A stretch of DNA of 64,000 nucleotides from Bacillus massiliigorillae (GTDB taxonomy: Bacteria; Bacillota; Bacilli; Bacillales; DSM-1321). The stretch lies in contig NZ_HG428742.1 of NCBI RefSeq assembly GCF_000380245.2, positions 387,821 through 451,820 of the forward strand, given 5' to 3'. Below the pieces are notes generated by a model. It ran no database searches. It saw nothing but the letters and a program-made list of their open reading frames with translations, and was not told the DNA's origin. Shown here in pieces: positions 26,202 through 35,350 of this stretch (positions within the stretch are counted from its first letter, which is position 1; every line of letters starts with the position of its first letter). A program made the position numbers and the translations under genes.

Positions 26202-27404
26202 TTAAATAACACCCTCTGATCGTAATCTTTCAATATCTTGCAAACTTAAGCCTAATTCTTCTTGAAGAAATATATCTGTATGTTCACCTAACAGCGGTGG
26301 ATGTTTATGAATGGTAAGTGGTGTCTTTGAAAAGCGTATTGGATTCCGAACCAATCTTACTTTTCCCAAAGTAGGATGAGAAATCTCTTGAACCATTTCT
26401 CTTGCTTGTACTTGTGGATGATTAAATGCTTGTTCTACATTATTCACCGGTCCTGAAGGAATACCGTATGATGAAAGGAGTTCAAACCATTCATCCGCGC
26501 TCTTTGTAATAAAGATTTCCTGAATTTTCTCAGTCATATCCTCTCGATTAGCAACTCTAGCGCCATTAGTTTGATATCGTTCATCACTCTTCCATTCTGG
26601 ATGATGAAGTAAATCACATAGCTTGAAAAACTGTGCATCGTTACCTACCGCAATCATCATCGGTCGGTCACTGCACTGAAATACTTGATAAGGAACAACA
26701 CTATTATGCTGATTACCAATTCTTGTTGTTACTTCATTTCTCATTAAATAGATACTTGCAATATTCGCAAGTGAACTCATTTGCACATCCAATAATGAAA
26801 TATCGATATGCTGCCCTTCCCCACCTTGATCACGTTGCCTAATTGCGGCTAAGATACTAACGGCCACATACAGCGAGCTAAACATATCAACAACAGGTAC
26901 TCCCACTCTTGTCGGTTCATCATCTCGCTTGCCTGTTATATCCATTAAACCACCAATTGCTTGAATAACTGGATCAAAACCAGGCTCTTCCCGATAAGGA
27001 CCTGTTTGACCATATCCAGTAACAGAGCAAAGAATAATAGCAGGGTTTACTTTCTCTAAATCTTTGTAGCCTATTCCAAAGCGATCTAGCGTACCTGTTT
27101 TAAAGTTCTCAAGCACAACATCTGCTTTTTCGACAAGTTTCAAAAAAATTTCTTTTCCCTCATTTGTCTTTAAATCAAGCGTTACAGATCGTTTATTACG
27201 ATTAGCCGTAAAATAGTACGTACTTTCATTATCAACAAACGGAGCCCAATCGCGCATACTATCCGTACCTTCTGGCGATTCGATTCGAATGACATCAGCG
27301 CCTAAATCTCCTAAAATCATAGAACCAAATGGTGCAGCATAAATACGCGACAAATCTAAAACCTTAATATCCGTTAATGGTACATTCAAACTTAATCCCT
27401 CCAT
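26202..27404 (-). CDS. CaiB/BaiF family CoA-transferase
   Basis: This family III CoA-transferase (400 aa) moves CoA between acids through an aspartyl-CoA anhydride. The catalytic Asp is probably Asp173 in GVPVVDMFSSLYVA. The N-terminal LDLSRIYAAPFGSMILGDLGADVIRIE and the RNKRSVTLDLK segment are typical. It would activate the pathway acid by CoA transfer ahead of the ACAD and crotonase steps. It sits between the IclR regulator and the GlcF gene with about 220 bp on each side, so it is probably its own transcription unit. Confidence 0.92.
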   Translation of the reverse strand: MEGLSLNVPLTDIKVLDLSRIYAAPFGSMILGDLGADVIRIESPEGTDSMRDWAPFVDNESTYYFTANRNKRSVTLDLKTNEGKEIFLKLVEKADVVLENFKTGTLDRFGIGYKDLEKVNPAIILCSVTGYGQTGPYREEPGFDPVIQAIGGLMDITGKRDDEPTRVGVPVVDMFSSLYVAVSILAAIRQRDQGGEGQHIDISLLDVQMSSLANIASIYLMRNEVTTRIGNQHNSVVPYQVFQCSDRPMMIAVGNDAQFFKLCDLLHHPEWKSDERYQTNGARVANREDMTEKIQEIFITKSADEWFELLSSYGIPSGPVNNVEQAFNHPQVQAREMVQEISHPTLGKVRLVRNPIRFSKTPLTIHKHPPLLGEHTDIFLQEELGLSLQDIERLRSEGVI

Positions 27405-27551
27405 TTATCTTTTTCAGAACAGCTCCATTTCACTTTTATTTTTATGAGCTAATATACCGCTAGTTGGTACACTATCTCGATAATCAATATTTTAACATAA
27501 ATTACAAATAATACCTCAAATATTTTTCGACGTTTTTCCTTAAAAATAGCA

Positions 27552-27596
27552 AACACCCTTTGAATATTGATACTCTATCAACATTCAAAGGGTGTT
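27552..27596 (-). terminator. Terminator of the glcD-glcF unit
   Basis: On the minus strand AACACCCTTTGAATGTTGAT and its downstream complement pair over about 21 bp with one mismatch and a 3-nt loop, followed by a T-rich stretch. It lies 24 bp after the glcF stop. Confidence 0.85.
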
Positions 27597-27619
27597 ATAA
27601 AAAACTTCTTCACTTACCA

Positions 27620-28957
27620 TTATTTAATTCCACAAGCTTCAGCCAATACATCCACAAGATGTAAACTTCTAATTTGCTCGGAGCTTCCTTGTCTTTCAAT
27701 GCCTAAGCTCATTTGTAGGTGGCAACCAGGGTTTGCCGTTACAACCGTAGTTGCTTTTGTTTTACTCACTTGCTCCATTTTCTGATCAAGTATTTTCATT
27801 GATTCATCGAAATGCAAGAGATTATAAATACCACCTGAAGCACAGCAACTATCTGCACCTTCAAGCTCTACATATGTTGCACCTGGTATAGATTGTAGCA
27901 ATAATCGAGGTTCTTTACTCACCTTCTGAACGTTTCGCAAATGACAGGAGTCCTGGTAGACAACAACACCGTTCCAGTTAGTTTGAAATGGAAGTGGACC
28001 ATATTGATAGAGTAGCTGACTTATGTCTTTTGATTTTTCAGTAAACTGTTGTGCCCGTTTATTCCATTCTTCATCCTGTTTCAATAAATGATTGTACTCA
28101 CTAAGTGCCGCTCCACAACCTCCCGCATTATTCACATAATAATCCGCTTCACTTGCTTGAAACGCACGAATATTTGCTTTTGCAAGTTCTCTAGCTTGAT
28201 TAGTTTCTCCTTGATGGGCATGTAATGCACCACAGCAATTTTGCGCCTCTGGAATAACCACTTCACAACCGACAGATGTTAACAGCTCAATCGTTAAACG
28301 ATTCGTTTTCGTCATAACGGCATCCATAATGCAACCTACAAATAGCGCCACTCGTGCTTTTTTTACTCCTTTAGCAGGAAAGACACTCCCTCTAGGTGTT
28401 CTTCGTTTAGGAGATTCAACAGCTGGTAAAATCTTTTCCATTTGTGCTAATGGTTCAGAAATCTTCTGCATCACTTTTGTCTTTTGCACTAGTTTATTCA
28501 AACCTGTTTTTTGATACATCCAAACCATATTTCCAATGGCTCTCATTCGTTTTGGATAAGGAAATAAGTGATTCAGTGCGGTTTTCTTCAGCAGATTAGT
28601 ATCTGCTCTTTTCTCATTTGTTTGAGCTTCTGCAATAGCTTCCTTTGCTACTTCTAGCATATGCCCGTATGGAACACCAACTGGACACGCCACTTCACAT
28701 GCACGACAGCCTAAACATAAATCAATGGGATTCGCTAAATGTTCGACTACATCAATCTTTCCTTCTGTTGCCATCTTTACAAGATTAATTCTTCCACGAG
28801 GGGATGCAGATTCTTTTCCCATTGATGCATAGGTCGGACAAGCTGGTAAGCAATATCCACATTGCACGCATTGATTTGTCCATTCGTACGTTTCATTTAA
28901 AAGCTTTTGAATCGATTCATTCGGATGCTTACATGCCGGCTCAGCTAATTTAGCCAT
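27620..28957 (-). CDS. glcF: Glycolate oxidase iron-sulfur subunit-like protein
   Basis: This 445-aa protein carries two [4Fe-4S] ferredoxin motifs (CVQCGYCLPACP about 36-47, CLGCRACEVACP about 84-95) and two CCG domains (SVGCEVVIPEAQNCCGALH and SCHLRNVQKV...ADSCCASGG). This is the GlcF/LutA/HdrD-type architecture that takes electrons from a partner flavoprotein into the respiratory chain. Its ATG overlaps the stop of the upstream glcD-like gene (TAATG), so the two subunits are coupled. Glycolate, D-lactate or another 2-hydroxy acid is possible; the substrate is not shown by sequence. Confidence 0.9.
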   Translation of the reverse strand: MAKLAEPACKHPNESIQKLLNETYEWTNQCVQCGYCLPACPTYASMGKESASPRGRINLVKMATEGKIDVVEHLANPIDLCLGCRACEVACPVGVPYGHMLEVAKEAIAEAQTNEKRADTNLLKKTALNHLFPYPKRMRAIGNMVWMYQKTGLNKLVQKTKVMQKISEPLAQMEKILPAVESPKRRTPRGSVFPAKGVKKARVALFVGCIMDAVMTKTNRLTIELLTSVGCEVVIPEAQNCCGALHAHQGETNQARELAKANIRAFQASEADYYVNNAGGCGAALSEYNHLLKQDEEWNKRAQQFTEKSKDISQLLYQYGPLPFQTNWNGVVVYQDSCHLRNVQKVSKEPRLLLQSIPGATYVELEGADSCCASGGIYNLLHFDESMKILDQKMEQVSKTKATTVVTANPGCHLQMSLGIERQGSSEQIRSLHLVDVLAEACGIK

Positions 28958-30360
28958 TATGTTAGCACCACCTTTGTTTGACCTGGTATCGGAAAGATTT
29001 TTCCAGGGTTCAAAATATCATGTGGATCCCAAGCTTCTTTAATTTTTTTCATCATTAAGACGCCTGCTTCACCGAGTTCCATCTCCATATACGCAGACTT
29101 CAAAGTGCCAATTCCATGTTCACCAGAAAGTGTACCTCCCAGTTCAACAGCCGTAGTGAAAATTTCACTAACTGCGTCTTCTACCCTCTTCATTTCCTCT
29201 AAATTTCGTTTATCGGTAATAATATTTGGATGTAAGTTGCCGTCCCCCGCATGACCAAACACCACTAAATTTAATTCATACTTCTCTCGAATTTGATTCA
29301 AGCGTTCCATCATAGCTGGGATTTGACTGCGCGGAACAGTCGCATCTTCAGAGATTTTCGTTGGTCCCATTTGCGTAATTGCTGGCGATACCATCTTTCT
29401 CGCATACCAAATCTTCTCACGTTCTTCTTCATTAGTAGCTACAGTAACAAGAGATGCACCCACTTGTTTACAAAGACTTTCACATTTTTTGATTTCTTCT
29501 GCTATTGCCGATGGGTGCCCATCTACTTCAATAATAAGTAAGGCTTCAGCATGAATTGGAAGTCCAGAAGGTCTAAAGTTTTCTACAGCTCGAATACAAG
29601 CGTTATCCATTAACTCAATGGCACTTGGTAAAATACCTGACGATAAAATATTCGTAATAGCATGACCTGAATCTACTAATTTATCAAAATGAGCTAATAA
29701 TGTTTTTCGAGCTATTGGCTTTGGAATTAAACGTAAAATAGCTTCTGTAACAATGCCTAATGTTCCTTCTGATCCAACGATAAGTCTCGTTAAGTCATAG
29801 CCCGTCACATTTTTAACTGTTTTGCCACCCGTTCTGATAATATCACCGGTTGGTGTAACAACTTCTAGTCCGATGACATACTCTTTTGTTGTTCCATACT
29901 TCAACCCTTTAGGACCACTTGAATTCTCTAATAAATTCCCACCAATGGTTGCCACATTAGAGCTACTAGGATCAGGCGGATAAAATAGGCCTACTTCTTC
30001 TGCTTTTTTATGTATCATTCCTGTAATAACTCCTGGTGATACAATTGCTAGCATGTTTTCCTTATCAATAATAAGTTTATGATTCATCTGTGATAAGTCT
30101 AATACCATGCCACCTTTTACAGGAAGTGGACCACCACTAAGTGATGTTCCGGCTCCACGAGGATATACAGGAATGCGATATTCATTGGCTAACTTCACCA
30201 ATTCGCTAATTTCTTTCACGTTATTCGGCTGGACGACAACATCAGGCAAATACTGTCCAAATGATGCATCATAGCTGTACGAATATCTCTCAGATAGATC
30301 AAGAAAAACTCGTTCCTTCGAGACGATATTTTCGATTTTCATAATTATTTCTTGTTCCAT
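28957..30360 (-). CDS. glcD: FAD-linked 2-hydroxyacid oxidase subunit (GlcD-like)
   Basis: This 467-aa flavoprotein has the PCMH-type FAD domain (PVYPRGAGTSLSGGPLPVKGG, ENSSGPKGLKYGTTKEYVIG, IVGSEGTLGIVTE) and the FAD-oxidase C-terminal domain (VFGHAGDGNLHPNI, GGTLSGEHGIG). It oxidises a 2-hydroxy acid and passes electrons to the GlcF-like partner. The start at 30360 (MEQEIIMKIENI) has GGAAGGAAGTGA upstream. No GlcE is present, as is common in Firmicutes two-subunit versions. It is divergent from the racemase-like gene at 30445. Confidence 0.9.
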   Translation of the reverse strand: MEQEIIMKIENIVSKERVFLDLSERYSYSYDASFGQYLPDVVVQPNNVKEISELVKLANEYRIPVYPRGAGTSLSGGPLPVKGGMVLDLSQMNHKLIIDKENMLAIVSPGVITGMIHKKAEEVGLFYPPDPSSSNVATIGGNLLENSSGPKGLKYGTTKEYVIGLEVVTPTGDIIRTGGKTVKNVTGYDLTRLIVGSEGTLGIVTEAILRLIPKPIARKTLLAHFDKLVDSGHAITNILSSGILPSAIELMDNACIRAVENFRPSGLPIHAEALLIIEVDGHPSAIAEEIKKCESLCKQVGASLVTVATNEEEREKIWYARKMVSPAITQMGPTKISEDATVPRSQIPAMMERLNQIREKYELNLVVFGHAGDGNLHPNIITDKRNLEEMKRVEDAVSEIFTTAVELGGTLSGEHGIGTLKSAYMEMELGEAGVLMMKKIKEAWDPHDILNPGKIFPIPGQTKVVLT

Positions 30361-30444
30361 CTTGGTCACTTCCTTCCAAATCACTTAATAGCCTACTAGT
30401 TCACGCGTTGATATAATGGTAATAATACACTTAGGAGGAATAAT

Positions 30445-31080
30445 ATGAAAGTAGGATGTGTTCACGCCACTACAACAGCTTTAAAGCCTATAGAGAAAGC
30501 TTTCCATAAAGAAGCACCCGATGTTGAACTGCTACATTTTATGGATACGGGTTTATTAGAAATGCTAGAACAAAGCGGATCTTTAACCGCTGATATTACA
30601 CGACGCTTTTCTCTATTAATCAATTTAGCTAGTCAATCCAATGTAGATGCCATACAACTAACTTGCTCAGCATTCAATACACTCACTGATATTCTCCAAC
30701 CTCTTTATAATGTGAAACTCTTTCGTTCTGATGAAGCTATGCTAGACTCAGCACTTGCTTATAAACGGATTGGCTTAGTTTCAACTGTTCGAGAAACACC
30801 TATTGCCCTCTCTCATTACCTGAAAGGCAAAAATCCAGATATCATCATTGATTCTCAAGTTGATGCTGGAATTATTCACTTACTCTTTCAAGGTCAGCAA
30901 GCAGAACATGATGAAAAAGTGCGTAAAATGATTCACGATTTGGATGGTAAAGTAGACGTTATTGTTCTATCGCAATATAGTATGGAACACGTTGCCGATC
31001 AAGTGAAAACAACTGTTCCTCTATTAACTGCGCCAGGTGCTTCAGCGAAAAAATGTATTGAGTATATACGTAGTACATAA
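30445..31080 (+). CDS. Asp/Glu/hydantoin racemase-family protein
   Basis: This 211-aa protein, one of few plus-strand genes, resembles the Asp/Glu racemase superfamily. Cys74 in IQLTCSAFNTL is in the position of the first catalytic Cys. The second Cys region reads VIVLSQYSM (172-180) without Cys, so it may not be a two-base racemase; related one-Cys members are decarboxylases or isomerases. TAGGAGG lies 8 nt before the ATG. It is divergent from the glcDF genes and convergent with the ABC importer, so a role on the same substrate is possible but not shown. Confidence 0.72.
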   Translation: MKVGCVHATTTALKPIEKAFHKEAPDVELLHFMDTGLLEMLEQSGSLTADITRRFSLLINLASQSNVDAIQLTCSAFNTLTDILQPLYNVKLFRSDEAMLDSALAYKRIGLVSTVRETPIALSHYLKGKNPDIIIDSQVDAGIIHLLFQGQQAEHDEKVRKMIHDLDGKVDVIVLSQYSMEHVADQVKTTVPLLTAPGASAKKCIEYIRST

Positions 31081-31081
31081 G

Positions 31082-31232
31082 AAAAGCGCAAGCGTCCGTT
31101 TTGCGACGTATAGATTGGAGCACTTCGACTGAGATAAAGGAAACACGAAGAGGCGGTAGCCTTTTTCGTGTTGACTTATCGTAGGGAGATGGGCGAAATC
31201 TACTAGTCGCTGGGCGCTGGAGCTAGACACCG
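31082..31232. repeat. Long imperfect palindromic repeat of about 150 bp
   Basis: The element begins AAAAGCGCAAGCG and ends GGGCGCTGGAGCTAGACA. Internally GCGAC pairs with GTCGC, TAGAT with ATCTA, and AACACGAA with TTCGTGTT, giving a long hairpin. From memory near-identical elements are common in Lysinibacillus- and Sporosarcina-like genomes. A 62-codon reading frame on the minus strand within it is not a gene. Confidence 0.6.
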
Positions 31233-31262
31233 CACAAAATTATATGCTTTCTTACCTTGCAA

Positions 31263-31290
31263 GAAAAACCGTCACCGGTCCTTTTTAATT
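31263..31290. repeat. ACCGTCACCGGTCC element, copy 1
   Basis: The core AAAAACCGTCACCGGTCC followed by TTTTTAATTT recurs at 52837-52866 and 53008-53035, with degenerate copies near 51969 and 60913. Confidence 0.6.
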
Positions 31291-31296
31291 TAAAAT

Positions 31297-31336
31297 CAGC
31301 TTATTTCCAAATGTGGCAAGTGTAAGGATAGACACC
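31297..31336. repeat. Right half of the dispersed hairpin, truncated copy
   Basis: CAGCTTATTTCCAAATGTGG followed by CAAGTGTAAGGATAGACACC matches the right arm and tail of the copy at 52026-52108. The left arm is missing, so it cannot fold. Confidence 0.55.
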
Positions 31337-31356
31337 TTGCAATTCTTTTAAATACG

Positions 31357-31394
31357 AATGCTCCGCAGTAGAATACTAACTACTCCGGAGCATT
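31357..31394. terminator. Bidirectional terminator between the racemase-like gene and the ABC importer
   Basis: AATGCTCCGCAGTAG and CTACTCCGGAGCATT are 15-nt arms with one mismatch. T-rich sequence follows on the plus strand and a weaker one on the minus strand. It lies between two convergent units. Confidence 0.7.
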
Positions 31395-31411
31395 TATTTT
31401 ACCTATACAAC

Positions 31412-32209
31412 TTAATGTGAACCTCCAAACGCCTTTCCTACCCCTTGTAGTTTCTCTAAAATAACAATCAAAATGACAGAAATAAATATTACTACACTAG
31501 AGACAGAAGCTACGATAGGATTATATGAATCTTGCATTTGTGAGAAAATCTCGATTGGTAATGTACGCATATCAGATGAAACCATGAACAACGAAATCGT
31601 TACATTATCAAATGACGTCAAAAATGCAAACAGTGCTCCTGAAATAATAGCTGGTCGAATAAGCGGAAGTGTTACCTTCCAGAACACCGTTAAAGGGCTT
31701 GCTCCAAGTATTGCTGCAGCTCGTTCCAAATTATAATCGAAACCACTAAGCCCCGTTAATACAAGACGAATTACATAAGGAATACAAATAACAACATGTG
31801 CTAATAAAAAGCCAGTTGATGTACCAGCAAGCATCATTGGAGTAAAGTAAATCAATAATGCAATTCCTAGTACAAGCTGTGGAACACTTAAAGGTGCTGT
31901 AAGCAATGACGTAATGTACGATTTACCTGGAATGTCATACTTTGCAATCGCTAATGCGCCAAGTGTACCAAATATTACAGAGAAAAGAGCTGCTAATAGA
32001 GCAAACTTCACACTATTTAATAATGCTTCTGTAAACTCAGGACGATCTAATAAAGCTGTATACCATTGGACAGAAAATCCCTCTGGTGGAAAGCTTGGAT
32101 AGCTCGCGCTTGTGAATGAAGCTGGAATAACAACAATTAACGGAATCAAAATGTAAATAATACTGATAATCGCTACAAAAAGACGAAGTCTACCTAAATT
32201 TTTCATCAT
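31412..32209 (-). CDS. ABC transporter permease (PotC-like)
   Basis: This 265-aa inner-membrane permease has about six membrane helices. The EAA loop for docking to the ATPase is ERAAAILGASPLTVFWKVTLPL (about 160-181). It resembles PotC of the spermidine/putrescine type. It overlaps the upstream permease gene by 4 nt and is the last gene of the operon TAXI-SBP-ATPase-permease-permease. Polyamine-family importers of this type also carry thiamine precursors, 2-aminoethylphosphonate, Fe3+ and organic acids, so the substrate stays open. Confidence 0.9.
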   Translation of the reverse strand: MMKNLGRLRLFVAIISIIYILIPLIVVIPASFTSASYPSFPPEGFSVQWYTALLDRPEFTEALLNSVKFALLAALFSVIFGTLGALAIAKYDIPGKSYITSLLTAPLSVPQLVLGIALLIYFTPMMLAGTSTGFLLAHVVICIPYVIRLVLTGLSGFDYNLERAAAILGASPLTVFWKVTLPLIRPAIISGALFAFLTSFDNVTISLFMVSSDMRTLPIEIFSQMQDSYNPIVASVSSVVIFISVILIVILEKLQGVGKAFGGSH

Positions 32210-33141
32210 CGGAATACCTCCTTAAACTTGCTTAATTCAAAGCCACGTGTAAAGAGCATGACGATAAGTAGCGTTGTTGCCAATAGCACATAAGAAATAG
32301 CTGAGCCGAATGTCCATCGTAGTAAATTATTAATTTGGTCATACGCTACAACTGGCATCATCGGTACGTTTGCCCCTCCCATAAGAGCCGGTGTAACATA
32401 CGCACTCATAGAAAGACTAAATACTAATACACATCCAGAAACAATTCCCGGTAAGCTTAAAGGCAATGTTACAGAGAAGAAGTTACGCATCGGGCTAGCA
32501 CCTAGAATCGCACTCGCTTTCTCTAATGATGGATCAATATTATACAAACTAGTTGAAATAGCTAAAATCATGAATGGTAAATAGGCATTCGAAAGCCCAA
32601 TGACTACTCCTATTTCCGAGAATAACAATTCAAGCGGTGCATTAATGATTCCTAAATCAAGTAATGTTTGATTGATTGTTCCATTTGGAAGCAGCAATAA
32701 ATACCATCCAAAGTTTCGTACTACAACACTAACTAATAGCGGAGATGCAATTAATAATGCGATATAACCGCGAACACGAGGTGAACTTTTCGCCATTGTT
32801 AACGCTACTGGATACGCTAATAATAATGAAAGTCCAACCGTGTATAAGCTTATTTTTACTGTAATCCATAGAGAATTTAAATAATAAGGATCCGTAAATA
32901 CTTGCGCATAGTTCTTTAAGCTATAAACGGCATCAGTTGCATCAATATTATCTGTCGAAATAAAACTTAAATAAAGAATATAAAGCATCGGTACGATAAA
33001 GAAACCAAATAGAAAAAGTAGAATAGGTGTAAGCAGGAGCAAGCCTGGCGTCCAGCTTCTTTTTTTCTTTCTCTTTGCTAGTTTTTTCGGGCTGCCTTCT
33101 GTATTTACTTCTTCATTAGCATAGTTTCTGACGGACTCCAT
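32206..33141 (-). CDS. ABC transporter permease (PotB-like)
   Basis: This 311-aa permease has a charged N-terminal tail (about 1-30, with KKLAKRKKKRSW) and six membrane helices. The EAA loop is EKASAILGASPMRNFFSVTLPL (about 203-224). It is the PotB-type partner of the next permease. The start overlaps the ATPase gene by 37 nt, and AGGTG lies 8 nt before the ATG, so translation is coupled. Confidence 0.9.
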   Translation of the reverse strand: MESVRNYANEEVNTEGSPKKLAKRKKKRSWTPGLLLLTPILLFLFGFFIVPMLYILYLSFISTDNIDATDAVYSLKNYAQVFTDPYYLNSLWITVKISLYTVGLSLLLAYPVALTMAKSSPRVRGYIALLIASPLLVSVVVRNFGWYLLLLPNGTINQTLLDLGIINAPLELLFSEIGVVIGLSNAYLPFMILAISTSLYNIDPSLEKASAILGASPMRNFFSVTLPLSLPGIVSGCVLVFSLSMSAYVTPALMGGANVPMMPVVAYDQINNLLRWTFGSAISYVLLATTLLIVMLFTRGFELSKFKEVFR

Positions 33142-34190
33142 CCCACATACACCTCACTTCCTACCTGCCAGGAAGAATCGTAAGCAGGCGTTAAAATTTG
33201 TAATGACTTTCCTGATAGTGTTACATCTACTTCCCACGCTGTTCCTAAATAGTTCATTTGCGTAATCGTTGCTTTATGCAAATGATTTGCACTCGTCGAT
33301 TCAATTTTGATTTTCTCTGGACGAATATAAAGCTTCACTTCATCTCCTACACGGCAGGAGCGATCTTCTCCTAAAATATTGTCAATATCTACAGGGAAAA
33401 TATCGTCAGCCATTTGCACCGAAATCTTTTGATTTTCGACACCAACAATCTTTCCTTCAAACGAATTTGATTTACCGATAAAGTTAAATACAAATTCTGT
33501 TTTAGGATGATTATAAATTTCCGTAGGCGTACTAATCTGTTCAATTTTACCGCCATTCATAACAACTACACGGTCTGACATCGATAATGCTTCTTCTTGG
33601 TCGTGCGTTACAAAAATAGTTGTTACGCCAATTTCTTTTTGAAGACGTTTAATTTCAGCACGTAATTCATGACGTAATTTCGCATCTAAGTTAGAAAGAG
33701 GTTCGTCTAGCAAGAGCAATTCCGGTTCTACAACAAGGGCACGGGCAATAGCAACACGTTGGCGTTGTCCGCCTGATAATTCACGTGGATAACGATGTTC
33801 TAGACCCAACATTTTCACTAATTCTAGAGAACGTGATATTTTCTTAGCTTGATCAGCTTTTGGTACTTTACGAAGTTTTAATCCAAAGCTAAGATTTTCA
33901 TAAACAGTCATATGAGGAAATAAAGAATATGTTTGGAATACCATTCCTAAATCGCGCTTATAAGGTGGTGTTTTCGTTACATTCTTCTCTTTAATAAATA
34001 CCTCTCCTGAATCTGCCTCAAGAAATCCTGCTATTAAGTTCAATGTTGTTGTTTTCCCACAGCCAGAAGGTCCAAGCAGGGTAAGTAATTCCCCCTGTTT
34101 CACTTCTAGATCAATTCCATTAAGAACAACGTTTGATCCAAATTGTTTAAATGCGCCTTTGATTTGTACATCGTTTTTCACTGCCTGCAT
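33105..34190 (-). CDS. ABC transporter ATP-binding protein (PotA-like)
   Basis: This 361-aa ATPase powers the importer. The Walker A is GPSGCGKTT, the signature LSGGQRQRV, Walker B LLLLDEPLSNLD and the switch VTHDQEE. A C-terminal TOBE region (about 285-355) is typical of the PotA/MalK class. The ATG follows AGGGGAG. It follows the substrate-binding lipoprotein gene by 28 bp. Confidence 0.93.
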   Translation of the reverse strand: MQAVKNDVQIKGAFKQFGSNVVLNGIDLEVKQGELLTLLGPSGCGKTTTLNLIAGFLEADSGEVFIKEKNVTKTPPYKRDLGMVFQTYSLFPHMTVYENLSFGLKLRKVPKADQAKKISRSLELVKMLGLEHRYPRELSGGQRQRVAIARALVVEPELLLLDEPLSNLDAKLRHELRAEIKRLQKEIGVTTIFVTHDQEEALSMSDRVVVMNGGKIEQISTPTEIYNHPKTEFVFNFIGKSNSFEGKIVGVENQKISVQMADDIFPVDIDNILGEDRSCRVGDEVKLYIRPEKIKIESTSANHLHKATITQMNYLGTAWEVDVTLSGKSLQILTPAYDSSWQVGSEVYVGWSPSETMLMKK

Positions 34191-34218
34191 AGACTTTCTA
34201 CTCCCCTTTTCTGTGTCT

Positions 34219-35313
34219 TTATTTAAGTAATTTCTTTAATTCCGGTGTTACTTCTTTTGCCCAGCGATCAGTATAAGCAGCACGAACTTCAGCAAACTTC
34301 ACGAAATCTGGTTTGAATGTTTTATCATTTTCTGTTAAGCCGATAGATTCTTTATATTTATCTGGAATATCTAAGCCTTCAACAATTGGATAGAAACCTT
34401 TTTCAGAAATAGCTTTTTGAGCCTCTTCACTAATTAAATAGTTAATAAATTCGATTGCTGCTTTTTCTTTAGGAGTTCCTTTTACTAAAGAAGCACTGAA
34501 CGCTTGTAATGGAACACCTTCTTTTGGAACAGCCATTTTCATAGGAATACCTGAAGCCGCTAATTCGGCAATTGCATAACTACCCATAACTGTTACTTCC
34601 GCAGCACCTTGTTGTACTGCTGGCATCATTTGTGTTGAGTTTTTATAGAATGTTGTTGAATAACCTGCTAATTCTTTTGCTTTTGCAAAACCTGCTTCAG
34701 CATTTGTGATGTCTCCACCATTTGCGATGGCTAATGCATTAAGCGTATTGAAGCCCCAGTCATTTGTAATATCTGCAAATGCTGTTTGACCTTTGTAATC
34801 AGGAGAAGCTAAATCATTCCATGATTCGATAGCTTTAATTTTGTTTTTCTTAAAGCTTTCTGTGTTATAAGCTGGTGCAATTACTAAACCAAATGCTGGC
34901 GCAGCTGCTTTATCAACCGCAATGAAATCTTTATTAACAGCTTTCATGTTTTCAACATTTGACTCATCAATAGGCGTGATTAAATCTTTTTCCTTTGCAC
35001 GTACTACGTCCACTGGTACGAAGAATGCTACATCAATTTTTGGTGCATTTTTTTGCAGTTCAACTTTTGATAGAATTTCACCTGATAGACCTGCAATATA
35101 ATTAACTTTGATACCTGTATCTTTTTCGAATTGAGGCGCAACAATGTCACGAACAGCTCTTTCAATAACGCCACCATTACCTGCTACTGTAATTTCTTTT
35201 ACATCACCACTTGCTTTTTCACTTGAACCCTCTGATTTCTTTGGAGTAGGAGCTCCACAACCCGAAATAATAGCTAACATCATGATGATAAGTACACTAA
35301 TCATTTTTTTCAT
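34219..35313 (-). CDS. ABC transporter substrate-binding lipoprotein (extracellular family 1, PotD-like)
   Basis: This 364-aa protein has a lipoprotein signal peptide (MKKMISVLIIMMLAIISGCG, lipid-modified Cys19). It has the fold seen in PotD/iron-type binding proteins, with segments GVIERAVRDIVAPQFEKDTGIKV, FADITNDWGFNTLNAL and IEFINYLISEEAQKAISEKGFYP. I start at the ATG at 35313, 9 nt after AAGGGGG; earlier in-frame ATGs have no ribosome binding site. It is the periplasm-side receptor of the PotA/B/C-like importer and the second gene after the sigma-54 promoter. Confidence 0.9.
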   Translation of the reverse strand: MKKMISVLIIMMLAIISGCGAPTPKKSEGSSEKASGDVKEITVAGNGGVIERAVRDIVAPQFEKDTGIKVNYIAGLSGEILSKVELQKNAPKIDVAFFVPVDVVRAKEKDLITPIDESNVENMKAVNKDFIAVDKAAAPAFGLVIAPAYNTESFKKNKIKAIESWNDLASPDYKGQTAFADITNDWGFNTLNALAIANGGDITNAEAGFAKAKELAGYSTTFYKNSTQMMPAVQQGAAEVTVMGSYAIAELAASGIPMKMAVPKEGVPLQAFSASLVKGTPKEKAAIEFINYLISEEAQKAISEKGFYPIVEGLDIPDKYKESIGLTENDKTFKPDFVKFAEVRAAYTDRWAKEVTPELKKLLK

Positions 35314-35350
35314 TTTCCATTGACCCCCTTGTTTTCTTTTCATCAATCGA

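Larger units (their letters stand above)
31081..31411. other. 331-bp gap filled by repeat elements and a hairpin
   Basis: No real gene is seen. It holds a long imperfect palindromic repeat (31082-31232), one ACCGGT element (31263-31290), the right half of the dispersed hairpin (31297-31336), and a convergent terminator (31357-31394). Confidence 0.6.

Noticed and set aside
31042..31230. 62-codon open frame on the minus strand
   Set aside because: It lies inside the long palindromic repeat and the end of the racemase-like gene. Its codons follow the repeat arms, so it is not a gene.
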